Assembly: GCA_019309605.1 (NCBI GenBank)
Contig: JAFDFW010000191.1
Coordinates: 1 to 7,445 of the forward strand
Length of the DNA stretch: 7,445 nucleotides
DNA from: Deltaproteobacteria bacterium
Lineage (GTDB): Bacteria; Myxococcota_A; Polyangia; Polyangiales; Houyiibacteriaceae
Reading direction: 5' to 3'
In this document: positions 1 to 6,701 of the stretch, in pieces
Numbering within the stretch: the stretch's first letter is position 1
Layout of the letters: each line of letters begins with the position of its first letter
Notes under the pieces: generated by a model
What the model saw: only the letters and a program-made list of their open reading frames with translations
Told to the model about the DNA's origin: nothing
The model's database searches: none
Translations under genes and position numbers: made by a program

Positions 1-507
1 GTAGAGCGCTGCCGGTGATCCGAGGCCGCCGGCGCCAAGCAACAGCACGCGGCCCTGCAGCAGCTTCGCTTGGCCTTGCTCACCGACCTCGGGCAACAAC
101 AAATGCCGCGAGTAACGGTTGAGCTGCGCGTCGGTGAATGCAAACGGCTGTGTCGTCGGGAAGCCTTGGTCCTTCCACTGAGTGAACCCGGGGTTCGCCG
201 ACTCGACGTTCGTGTAGCCGAGCTCCTGAAGGACTTTGGCAGCAAACGCCGAACGGATACCCACCGCACACATCGTGACGATCTTTGCGTCCTTATCCGG
301 CAGCCTCGAGCCCGACTGCATCTCCAGAAAGCCTCGCGGAATGTGAACCGCACCGGGAATGTGCCCTTGTCGCCACTCGTCCTTTTCGCGCACATCGACG
401 AGGATCAGCTCCTCGCCCGCGTCGAGGCGGTCCTTTAAGTCCTCGAGGGATACCTGCCGAATGGCGGCCTTCACCTCTTGGAGCAGGTCAGCATATGTCT
501 TTGCCAT
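1..507 (-). CDS. Rhodanese-ThiF/MoeB-type adenylyltransferase fusion, 3' part cut by window edge
   Basis: 169 codons are visible; the gene runs off the left edge. Residues about 15-118 form a rhodanese domain with the DVRE and GHIPGAVHIP motifs. Its active-site loop is CAVGIRS, with Cys80 as the likely persulfide carrier. From about residue 126 an E1-like ThiF/MoeB domain begins: RYSRHLLLPEVGEQGQ, then the nucleotide-binding GAGGLGS at 158-164. The zinc cysteines and catalytic cysteine would lie outside the window. Family members adenylate the C-terminal glycine of a sulfur-carrier protein (MoaD or ThiS type) in the cytoplasm for molybdopterin, thiamine or cysteine synthesis, and the rhodanese supplies sulfur. 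The order here is rhodanese first; MoeZ/Uba4-type proteins have it last. The ATG at 505-507 has only a weak GTGGCGGG upstream; an in-frame GTG at 514-516 is an alternative start. The sigma factor lies 111 bases upstream on the same strand. The exact pathway cannot be decided from the visible part. Confidence -1.
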   Translation of the reverse strand, partial: MAKTYADLLQEVKAAIRQVSLEDLKDRLDAGEELILVDVREKDEWRQGHIPGAVHIPRGFLEMQSGSRLPDKDAKIVTMCAVGIRSAFAAKVLQELGYTNVESANPGFTQWKDQGFPTTQPFAFTDAQLNRYSRHLLLPEVGEQGQAKLLQGRVLLLGAGGLGSPAALY

Positions 508-514
508 GCCCGCC

Positions 515-542
515 ACTATGTAACTTTCGGCCGTTTCGTCAA
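515..542 (-). promoter_or_regulatory. Possible sigma-70-like promoter of the rhodanese-ThiF gene
   Basis: On the minus strand TTGACG (537-542) is followed after 16 bases by CATAGT (515-520). These match the -35 and -10 consensus at five and four of six positions. The -10 ends seven bases before the ATG at 507, so transcription would start at or near the start codon and give a leaderless message, in keeping with the weak ribosome site. This is a consensus match only and could be chance. Confidence -1.
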
Positions 543-618
543 GGCTAACGGGGTCTTAGCTCCTATACTGCGGTTTTCGCATCGGTTTTGTCGGGTATTT
601 CTGTCGAGGCGGTGGAAC

Positions 619-1137
619 CTAGGCCGCGGACCGGAGGATGCCCTGGTCGAGCGCGTACCCGCCGAGAGCCCTTCGGAGGCGCTTCCGGCCCCGGTGGAGG
701 CGGGACATGACGGTGCCAACAGGGCACGCCAACTGGTCCGCGGCGTCCTGATACGAGAGGTCACGGAGGTCCACCAACTCGACGGCTTCGCGAAACTCCG
801 GCCTGAGCCCGCGGAGCGCAGCAGCCACTTCGTCGCTAAACCCTTCGTGCGCGTCGCGGACGCTCACGCGACGCGTGCTTCGCAGCTCATCGAGCACCTC
901 ACGCTCCCGCTTCTTCTTCCGATAGTGGTTGATGTAGGTGTTGAACAGAATGCGGTGCGTCCACGCCCGCGCGTTGGTACCCGGGCGGAAGCTCGCACGG
1001 GCCTGCCAGGCGCGGCTGAGGGTCTCTTGAACGAGGTCGTCGGCAAGGGCGGTGCCCCGGGCCAGCCGAAGGGCGGTCCGGGAAAGGTCCGGTACGCAGG
1101 GCAGGATCTCTTCGTTATAGTGCTCTTCGTTCTGCAT
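619..1137 (-). CDS. ECF-type RNA polymerase sigma factor (sigma-70 family)
   Basis: A 172-residue extracytoplasmic-function sigma factor, which directs RNA polymerase to a small regulon. Region 2 covers about residues 14-78, with LADDLVQETLSRAW at 31-44 (core binding) and then ARAWTHRILFNTYINHYRKK, which recognises and melts the -10. Region 4 covers about 103-158: a LRPEFREAVELVDLRDLSYQ helix, then the helix-turn-helix ACPVGTVMSRLHRGRKRL that reads the -35. The motifs resemble the RpoE/SigR-like groups. The ATG at 1135-1137 is chosen because GGTGGAG lies nine bases upstream; an in-frame ATG at 1195-1197 would add 20 residues but has no ribosome site. No anti-sigma gene (zinc-binding ZAS or membrane type) lies on either side, which is unusual. 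The neighbours are nnr upstream and rhodanese-ThiF downstream. The family call is secure; the inducing signal is unknown. Confidence -1.
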   Translation of the reverse strand: MQNEEHYNEEILPCVPDLSRTALRLARGTALADDLVQETLSRAWQARASFRPGTNARAWTHRILFNTYINHYRKKKREREVLDELRSTRRVSVRDAHEGFSDEVAAALRGLRPEFREAVELVDLRDLSYQDAADQLACPVGTVMSRLHRGRKRLRRALGGYALDQGILRSAA

Positions 1138-1241
1138 CGAGATGGTCTCCACCCCGGTTTCATTGCAACGGTGATGCCAGTCGAAAAACTCAAGCATTTC
1201 GGCACGAAGCTGGGCACTAGGCCGTCAGCTTGTCCCCCCGG

Positions 1242-1259
1242 TGACACGGTGTCGTGTCA
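1242..1259. repeat. Perfect inverted repeat between nnr and the ECF sigma gene
   Basis: TGACACG (1242-1248) and CGTGTCA (1253-1259) are exact reverse complements separated by GTGT. The element lies 22 bases past the nnr stop and about 105 bases before the sigma start. It could be an operator, or an RNA hairpin at the end of the nnr message. No T-run follows on either strand, so it is not a standard intrinsic terminator. On the minus strand it overlaps a TTGACA (1255-1260) that has no good -10 at normal spacing. Confidence -1.
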
Positions 1260-1280
1260 ACTTGTCGCCTGGTCGTCCGC

Positions 1281-2792
1281 TCAGTGGCCCTGCTGCCGGG
1301 CCAACACAACAGGCACTGCATCCGCCACTTCAGACGCGATCAGCCCCCGGTCGCCGACCGAAACTTCAACCCCGGCAAGCGCATGCAGGAGTGCTCCAGC
1401 AATCGCGGCGTCGGTCGGTGCGAGGGTCATCCCAAGCGCGCCCACCACTCCGCTCAAAACATCGCCCGTCCCTGCGACGCCTAGCGCTGGTGTTCCCTCG
1501 GCGCACACGCGGAGCTCGTCTGCTCCGGCAATGATGCTTCGCGCGCCCTTCAAGATCACGACCTGGCCTGACTTCTTCGCGAGCGCCTCGGCCGCCGCGT
1601 AGCGGTTGGCCTGCACGTCGGCGGTCGATGCGCCCAGCAGACGTGCGGCTTCACCCGGGTGTGGTGTGAGAATCCGCGGCGCGGCCGCACCCTTCAACGA
1701 CGAGAGCCCGTTCTCTGCAATGTGGGTGAGACCGTCGGCATCGATGACCGTGGGCACCGGTGCATGCAGCGCGACGGCGCGCGCCCAGGTGCCGCCGAGC
1801 TCGTCCAACCCCATTCCGGGGCCGAGCACGACCGCACGCTTTCCTTCACAGAGCGCCAGGACCGCGGCTTGATCGGCTTCATCCGGAAGAGCCGTGGTCA
1901 TCAGCTCGATCACCTTCTCTTCGAGAGCCGCCCGCGCATCGGCGCGCGCGCCGATCGTCACGAGCCCCGCGCCAGCGCGAAACGCCGCACGGCCTGCAAG
2001 CACCGCTGCGCCGGTCTTTCCCGGGGCGCCACCGATGACGAGCAAGTGGCCGTTGGTGCCCTTGTGCGCATCGCCTGCGCGCGGTGCGATCAGCGCACCT
2101 AGGTCGTCTCTCGTCCACAGGCTTGCGGCGGGCGAGCTTCGGCTGGGGATACCAATGTCGGCCACCCGCACCTCACCCGCATGCTCCACGCCGGGAAACT
2201 GATGAAGCCCGCGCTTGTGGCCCGCGAACGTGACGGTCAAGGCGGCGTGTGGGGCGATGCCGAAAATCGCGCCGGTGTCCGCATCGAGCCCGCTCGGAAG
2301 ATCCAGCGCCACCAGCGGAGCCGCCGCCCGATCCATCGCAGCGATGGCATCCGCGTAGCCACCGGTGATCGCACGGTCGAGACCTGTCCCAAAGAGGCCG
2401 TCGACGACGAGCGTCGCGTCCGTGAGGTGCTCACCGATCGATGCGGCATGCTCCGGAGGAACCTCCAGCGTCTCGACACCCAACTTGCTGAGAAGCACCC
2501 AGTTGGCTTGCGCATCACCCCGTAAACGGGACGCGTCCCCGACCAACACGGCAAGCGGCCGGTGTCCCAGTAGGGTCAGGCGCCTCGCGATGACCCAGGC
2601 GTCACCGCCGTTTTGTCCCGGCCCACCAACGAGCACGACGCGCCCGAGGCAGTCGCCGAACACCTCGCAAATCGCGACGGTTGCACCTCGTCCGGCGTTC
2701 TCCATCAACACCAAGCTGACGATGCCGAGCTCGTCCATCGCCGCGCGATCCACATCGCGCGACTCCTCGCGTGTAAAAAGCCGCTGCACCAT
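1281..2792 (-). CDS. nnr: Bifunctional NAD(P)H-hydrate epimerase / ADP-dependent NAD(P)H-hydrate dehydratase
   Basis: A 503-residue fusion that repairs hydrated NADH and NADPH (NADHX, NADPHX) in the cytoplasm. The N-terminal YjeF_N domain (about 1-215) interconverts R and S epimers; it shows GPGQNGGDAW at 57-66 and DLPSGLDADTG at 164-174. The C-terminal ribokinase-like domain (about 230-495) dehydrates S-NAD(P)HX using ADP. It carries HKGTNGHLLVIGGAPGKTG near 243-261, GPGMG at 324-328, DADGL at 351-355, TPHPGE at 376-381, KGA at 415-417 and GTGD at 441-444, whose Asp444 is the expected catalytic residue. Length and order are normal for the fusion. The loop reads NGGDA where many relatives have NGGDG; I treat this as lineage variation. 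The ATG is preceded by AAAGG at nine bases. The gene is divergent from the thioesterase across 46 bases. Confidence -1.
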   Translation of the reverse strand: MVQRLFTREESRDVDRAAMDELGIVSLVLMENAGRGATVAICEVFGDCLGRVVLVGGPGQNGGDAWVIARRLTLLGHRPLAVLVGDASRLRGDAQANWVLLSKLGVETLEVPPEHAASIGEHLTDATLVVDGLFGTGLDRAITGGYADAIAAMDRAAAPLVALDLPSGLDADTGAIFGIAPHAALTVTFAGHKRGLHQFPGVEHAGEVRVADIGIPSRSSPAASLWTRDDLGALIAPRAGDAHKGTNGHLLVIGGAPGKTGAAVLAGRAAFRAGAGLVTIGARADARAALEEKVIELMTTALPDEADQAAVLALCEGKRAVVLGPGMGLDELGGTWARAVALHAPVPTVIDADGLTHIAENGLSSLKGAAAPRILTPHPGEAARLLGASTADVQANRYAAAEALAKKSGQVVILKGARSIIAGADELRVCAEGTPALGVAGTGDVLSGVVGALGMTLAPTDAAIAGALLHALAGVEVSVGDRGLIASEVADAVPVVLARQQGH

Positions 2793-2803
2793 TGGATTAT
2801 GCC

Positions 2804-2832
2804 TTTAAACCCGACGGGGCACACCATATGCT
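2804..2832 (+). promoter_or_regulatory. Possible promoter of the thioesterase gene (leaderless type)
   Basis: TTTAAA (2804-2809) and TATGCT (2827-2832) are spaced by 17 bases, each matching four of six consensus positions. A start seven bases past the -10 would fall on the A of the thioesterase ATG at 2839. No Shine-Dalgarno sequence lies upstream of that ATG, consistent with a leaderless message. Both boxes are weak, so this is only a candidate. Confidence -1.
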
Positions 2833-2838
2833 CCACCA

Positions 2839-3300
2839 ATGGACCCAAAGGCCCCCTCGGAGTCGTTTACTGAAATGACGGAGCTCGTTCTGCCGCAACA
2901 TACCAACGCGGTGGGCAGCGCGTTCGGCGGCGTGATCATGAGCTGGATCGACATCTGCAGCGCGATCGCGGCGACGCGACATTGCGGGCGCGTGGCGGTG
3001 ACGGCGCGGGTCGATGCACTGGAGTTCAAGGCGCCGATCCACGTCGGCGACATTGTTCGATTGACCGCGCGCCTCAACGCGGCGTTTACCAGCTCGATGG
3101 AGATCGGCGTGCGAGTGGAGCGCGAGCACGCACGCACCGGAGCGCGTTCTCTGTGCGCCGACGCACGAGCAACCTTCGTCAACCTGGGAGAAGACGGCAA
3201 GCCCTGCCCGGTCCCGCCGCTTCTCGCCGAGAACGACGAAGATCGACGTCTCGCCGCCGAGGCTGCCGAGCGACGCGGACAGCGTCGTTCGCGTGATTGA
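2839..3300 (+). CDS. Acyl-CoA thioesterase, hotdog fold (YciA/BACH-like)
   Basis: A 153-residue single hotdog-domain protein expected to hydrolyse acyl-CoA to free acid and CoA in the cytoplasm. The family signature HTNAVGSAFGGVIMSWID lies at residues 21-38, where Asp38 is the likely catalytic acid at the start of the central helix. It is followed by TARVDALEFKAPIHVGD at 55-71, the second conserved strand pair. The N-terminal stretch ending in TEMTELVLP is typical of the family and supports the ATG at 2839, although no ribosome site precedes it; Met13 (2875-2877) is a less likely start. The last 20 or so residues are highly charged and look disordered. Single hotdog domains of this kind usually assemble into hexamers. 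Chain-length specificity cannot be read from the sequence. It is divergent from nnr and precedes ppk2 by 125 bases. Confidence -1.
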   Translation: MDPKAPSESFTEMTELVLPQHTNAVGSAFGGVIMSWIDICSAIAATRHCGRVAVTARVDALEFKAPIHVGDIVRLTARLNAAFTSSMEIGVRVEREHARTGARSLCADARATFVNLGEDGKPCPVPPLLAENDEDRRLAAEAAERRGQRRSRD

Positions 3301-3416
3301 CGCCCCCCACTACCTGGAGCGTTCCCTCACCGATTCGGCCCTTTTCATCCCCAAAATCGAGACAACGCGCAAGGCCATTTCCTCGACGCCCGATCGGACC
3401 TATCTACCCGACCCCT

Positions 3417-3421
3417 AGGAG
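3417..3421 (+). promoter_or_regulatory. Ribosome binding site deciding the ppk2 start
   Basis: AGGAG lies four bases before the ATG at 3426. The reading frame is open back to an ATG at 3297 that overlaps the thioesterase stop, but that upstream stretch is Pro/Arg/Ser-rich, unlike the family, and lacks a comparable site. This favours 3426 as the true start. Confidence -1.
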
Positions 3422-3425
3422 CAGA

Positions 3426-4400
3426 ATGGACGAAGAACAGACAAGCGCCGCAATGCCCGCCGAGCCCGCACCAGACGCCGAGGTGCCTTCCGCTCAGGAG
3501 GTCAACACCAAGCGCAGCGAGGCGGCGGCGGAGTTGCAACAGGAAGTGGATTCGATCGAGGAGAGACTTGGCCCGGAAGCGGGCCCTCTGACCGGCGAAG
3601 CCATGAGGAGGAGGGCGCTCCGCCGATACGTCCGTGAAGAGGGGCTCAAGCCATACCAAGCCGAGCTGATCAAGATGCAACAGCATCTCGAGGGGAGCGG
3701 CACTCGAATGATCATCTTGTTCGAGGGGCGAGACGCCGCTGGCAAGGGCGGAACCATTCGCCGGGTGACGCGCTACATGAACGAGAAGCACTACCGTGTC
3801 GTCGCGCTCGGAAAACCCACCGAGCACGAACGAACTCAATGGTTCTTCCAGAAGTACATTCAACACTTCCCACGGGCAGGCGAGGTCGTGTTGTTTGACC
3901 GCAGTTGGTACAACCGCGCGATGGTGGAGCCGGTCTTCGGGTTCTGTTCCGACAGGGAGTACAAGAACTTCATGCGCGGCGTCACCGGGTTCGAGAAGGA
4001 CCTCGTGCGCCAGGGAACGACCCTGATCAAACTCTACTTCAGCGTGACAAAAGAGGAGCAGGAACGCCGTTTCGAGCGCCGCAAGGCCGACCCGCTTCGC
4101 CAGTGGAAGTTGAGCGAGGTCGACGTGCAGGCACAGGAGCGATGGGACGACTTCACCAACGTGAAGTACGAGATGCTCAAGCGAACCCACACGACGCACG
4201 CGCCCTGGAAGATCATTCGATCGAACGACAAGCATCAGGCGCGGATGAACGCCATCAAGGTCATCTTGAATTCCGTGCCCTACGAGCGCCTCGACGACAG
4301 TCTCGACTTCGTCCCCGACCCGGACATCGTGATCTCCGGATCGAGAGAACTCGAGAAGATGGAGGCCCAGCGCCTTCGCGGCGGCAAATTCCTGGTGTAG
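3426..4400 (+). CDS. ppk2: Polyphosphate kinase 2 (PPK2), class I-like
   Basis: A 324-residue PPK2 enzyme, which transfers phosphate between inorganic polyphosphate and nucleoside di/triphosphates. Family members of this type usually favour making NTP from NDP and polyphosphate. The Walker A loop is GRDAAGKGG (101-109), preceded by RMIILFE. The Walker B region is VVLFDRSWYNR (154-164), with an Asp-Arg pair typical of PPK2. The Arg-rich lid that grips polyphosphate is RRFERRKADPLRQWKLSEVD (214-233). TNVKYEML and APWKIIRSNDK follow, as in the family. It has one kinase domain, unlike tandem-domain class II proteins. The first 60 or so residues are acidic, Ala/Glu/Pro-rich and variable, probably disordered or helical. 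It converges on prkA with five bases between the stop codons. The family call is very secure; the substrate class is inferred. Confidence -1.
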   Translation: MDEEQTSAAMPAEPAPDAEVPSAQEVNTKRSEAAAELQQEVDSIEERLGPEAGPLTGEAMRRRALRRYVREEGLKPYQAELIKMQQHLEGSGTRMIILFEGRDAAGKGGTIRRVTRYMNEKHYRVVALGKPTEHERTQWFFQKYIQHFPRAGEVVLFDRSWYNRAMVEPVFGFCSDREYKNFMRGVTGFEKDLVRQGTTLIKLYFSVTKEEQERRFERRKADPLRQWKLSEVDVQAQERWDDFTNVKYEMLKRTHTTHAPWKIIRSNDKHQARMNAIKVILNSVPYERLDDSLDFVPDPDIVISGSRELEKMEAQRLRGGKFLV

Positions 4401-4405
4401 CTCTG

Positions 4406-6700
4406 TCAGTCGCGATAGCGCGCGTCGACCAGCGCGCCGAGGGCGACCTTGGCGCTCGATCGCTCGTAGCCGTAGACGCCGACCATGACTTGCAGGGCCT
4501 GCTGGGCGGCCTCGCGCTGCTCCGCTTCGAGCGTGTCGTCGTCTTCCAACATCGCGACGATCGCCTGCCCGATTTCGCCCACCTGACTCCGCCGATCGTT
4601 GAAATATGCCTGCCGCAGCTGCTCGATGTAACGCGGGAAAAGCGCTTCGTAGTCGACTTCCTGGTCGGGGTGATCGATCGCCCAGGCGGCAATGCCGCTC
4701 AGCAGCTCGTTGCGAAACTCCGTCGCGTCGTCGGCACCCAAATTCTCTTCGACGCTCTTCATCAGGTCGACGTCCGCCTCTTCGTCCTGACCGGTGACCG
4801 GGTTGAACAAGCGCTCCTTCTTCACCCAATGCGAAACGTGGGTGATGTAGCGATCGAAAAGCCCGAGATGGCTGTGCTCGTCGATCAAGCCACTGGCGGC
4901 GCGAAGCTCACTCTCGACGATGTCCAGCCACCGCTCTTTCACGACATCCACGAACGCCGCGCTGTGGTCGCGGTAGGCGCCGTCCGGCTGCTCTTTGAGG
5001 AACTCGTAGTCGTCGCGATCACAGAACTCTGCAAGACGGCTCAGGAAGGTCACAGGAGAGACGCAGGGCTCGTCGAAGTTGGTAGCTGCATCGAGGAGGA
5101 GCATTCGAATCTCCCGTGGAGAGGCCCCGTTGATGCCTTCGTAGTCCGATGAGCTCGCGCCTTGGAGCTCGACCTCCTCGATGCCGCCGGCAAGGACTTT
5201 CCCTTGGAGCTCGACCTCCTCGATGCCGCCGGCAAGGACTTTCCCTTGGTCGGCTTCGAAACGCGCGGGCACCACGCCATCCGCCAAAAGGTCTGCCTTC
5301 TCCAGCGGGGTCAGCGACGCGGCGATGGTGCCGAGGTCGCTATCTGCAAACTGCGAAGCGTCCGGTTTCCGGAGGCGCGTGAGCACCGACCAGAGGGCGG
5401 CGACGTAGGTCGTGTGAGGCGCCACGTGCCTGGGGATCTGCGGAACGATCTGCCCGTCGTAGATCTCGCGCTCGCGGTGCACGTCGAGCAGATACGGCAT
5501 GCGAATCCGCACGATGCGGCCGCGAAACGAATTGAACTCAGGGTGCTGGCGAAACGCGCTCAAGTGAAGCTCGTTCGAACTCGCGATCATCACCGCGTTG
5601 ATCGGCAGATTCGACATCTGAAGCGATACCTCGCCGTTCTCGATCGCCAGGAGCAAGTACTTCCACGCGTCGAGAGGCCGCTTGAGCAAGTCGCTGAACT
5701 CCACGATGCCCCCGGACGCATCCACCAGCTCGCCGTAGGGCTCGAACAAGGTCAGTGCGCTCAAGGACGCGGGCAACGATTCGATCGACCGGTCGGCCGT
5801 GATCTGACGCTCCGAGGCATCGACCGACATCTGAGGCCCAATGGTCACCGCCCCCACACGGTAGCGCCGTGAGATGTAATAACGCTCAACCTGAATGTGG
5901 GCGAGCACTCGGTCGAGATCGCCACGGTACGCGGTGAGAAGCGTTTGGAAGATCTGTTGGTTCTTGCGGGCGAGCTGGCCGGTCCAGACCCAGTCGGGCG
6001 CGGCCTCCGAAAGGCCCCCCTCTTCGTAGACATTCGCGATCAGCCGCTGACGCACGTCGCGCGGCAACAACAGCAACGGGTGTTCTCGCACGGAGCTCTG
6101 GAGCTTCGCGATGATCCGATCTTCGGGCAAGTGCGCGAAGGTGTCGCCCTGGCCGAGCTCGTCCGCCGAGGTGCCGAAGCCGATGCCTGCCCCCTCACGC
6201 ACACGGGGAAAGATCCACGAAAACCGATAGAGAGCGCCATCGTCCGTGTCGGAATAGGCCTCGAGCCCGCGCATTAGGCACGCGGCAAACGTCGACTTCG
6301 CACTGCCGTTCGGCCCGTGGAGAAGGACCAGGCGGTTGGCGCGCCCTTCCCGCTCGAACCCGTCGAGGATCCGGTAGAACGCCTCCTGCACGACTTCGTG
6401 CCCGGCGAGGCGATCGCGCAGCCTCAGCTCGCCTTGATGTCCGCTGTCGTGAAGGCCGAACTCTAAGTCGAAGAGCTTCCAGCGCTTGAGGGTCCCTGCG
6501 GGTCGTTCGACTTCGTACGAACCGAAGAAGTCCAAGCAGTCTTTGAGGTATCTTCCCGCGTCGCGGGTGTGGGTGCGGGGGCTGCCTTGAACCAGCTCCA
6601 AATACTCTCCGAACGAGAGCACTCGCTTCTGGGCCTCGAACCGCGTTTTGACCTCCTCACGAATCGTCTCCAACGCAGTTTTGAGTCCCCCCTCGCTCAT
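4406..6700 (-). CDS. prkA: PrkA-type AAA+ serine protein kinase
   Basis: A 764-residue PrkA homologue; characterised relatives such as Bacillus PrkA and E. coli YeaG are about 630-645 residues. The PrkA AAA+ domain spans roughly residues 15-430, with Walker A GPNGSAKST at 129-137. Further family blocks are APDWVWTGQLARKNQQIFQT near 234-253, GGIVEFSDLLKRPLDAWKYL at 330-349 and the sensor-like AVMIASSNELH at 369-379. LTPLEKADLLADG (463-475) leads into a hinge with two exact copies of a 14-residue unit (485-512). The PrkA C-terminal domain begins near EGINGASPREIRMLLLDA (521-538). Relatives have kinase activity and act in stress, stationary-phase or sporulation responses; an ATP-dependent protease role has been reported for Bacillus PrkA. 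The ATG at 6698-6700 is chosen for AAGGTGG six bases upstream and because longer starts would overlap the lipoprotein gene. It is coupled to that gene; the usual partners YeaH and SpoVR/YcgB are absent. Confidence -1.
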   Translation of the reverse strand: MSEGGLKTALETIREEVKTRFEAQKRVLSFGEYLELVQGSPRTHTRDAGRYLKDCLDFFGSYEVERPAGTLKRWKLFDLEFGLHDSGHQGELRLRDRLAGHEVVQEAFYRILDGFEREGRANRLVLLHGPNGSAKSTFAACLMRGLEAYSDTDDGALYRFSWIFPRVREGAGIGFGTSADELGQGDTFAHLPEDRIIAKLQSSVREHPLLLLPRDVRQRLIANVYEEGGLSEAAPDWVWTGQLARKNQQIFQTLLTAYRGDLDRVLAHIQVERYYISRRYRVGAVTIGPQMSVDASERQITADRSIESLPASLSALTLFEPYGELVDASGGIVEFSDLLKRPLDAWKYLLLAIENGEVSLQMSNLPINAVMIASSNELHLSAFRQHPEFNSFRGRIVRIRMPYLLDVHREREIYDGQIVPQIPRHVAPHTTYVAALWSVLTRLRKPDASQFADSDLGTIAASLTPLEKADLLADGVVPARFEADQGKVLAGGIEEVELQGKVLAGGIEEVELQGASSSDYEGINGASPREIRMLLLDAATNFDEPCVSPVTFLSRLAEFCDRDDYEFLKEQPDGAYRDHSAAFVDVVKERWLDIVESELRAASGLIDEHSHLGLFDRYITHVSHWVKKERLFNPVTGQDEEADVDLMKSVEENLGADDATEFRNELLSGIAAWAIDHPDQEVDYEALFPRYIEQLRQAYFNDRRSQVGEIGQAIVAMLEDDDTLEAEQREAAQQALQVMVGVYGYERSSAKVALGALVDARYRD
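5160..5249. repeat. In-frame 42-bp tandem duplication inside prkA
   Basis: The period is 42 bases: copies at 5161-5202 and 5203-5244 are identical at every base, and the match runs six bases further in total (90 bases, about 2.1 copies). On the minus strand each unit encodes QGKVLAGGIEEVEL, placed in the hinge between the AAA+ and C-terminal domains. Identity at synonymous positions means recent duplication or ongoing homogenisation. The unit length is a multiple of three, so copy-number change would keep the frame. Confidence -1.
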
Positions 6701-6701
6701 C

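Noticed and set aside
571..589. Direct repeat CGGTTTT twice, 12 bases apart, past the sigma gene stop
   Set aside because: Too short and isolated to separate from chance; it forms no hairpin and no terminator.
1195..1197. Upstream ATG for the sigma factor
   Set aside because: It has no ribosome site and the added 20 residues do not look like region 2; the ATG at 1137 has GGTGGAG at good spacing.
478..1602. 374-residue open frame on the plus strand
   Set aside because: It is antisense to the sigma factor and nnr, which have clear family motifs; the frame is open because of high GC and its protein resembles nothing.
2796..2801. CATAAT as a -10 box for nnr on the minus strand
   Set aside because: It is a five-of-six match but only three bases before the ATG and has no -35 at 16-18 bases, so it would start transcription inside the gene.
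3297..3425. Upstream extension of ppk2 to an ATG overlapping the thioesterase stop
   Set aside because: The extension is Pro/Arg-rich and unlike PPK2, while a good AGGAG precedes the ATG at 3426. The 125-base gap holds no gene and no clear terminator.
3345..4829. 494-residue open frame on the minus strand
   Set aside because: It is antisense to ppk2 and out of frame with prkA; low-complexity Arg/Gly/Leu composition typical of GC-rich shadow frames.
3905..5152. 415-residue open frame on the plus strand
   Set aside because: It overlaps ppk2 in another frame and runs antisense to prkA; no recognisable motif and no ribosome site.
5162..5872. 236-residue plus-strand frame that also contains the 42-bp repeat
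   Set aside because: It is antisense to the prkA coding sequence, which explains the region fully; the repeat is in frame on both strands simply because 42 is divisible by three.
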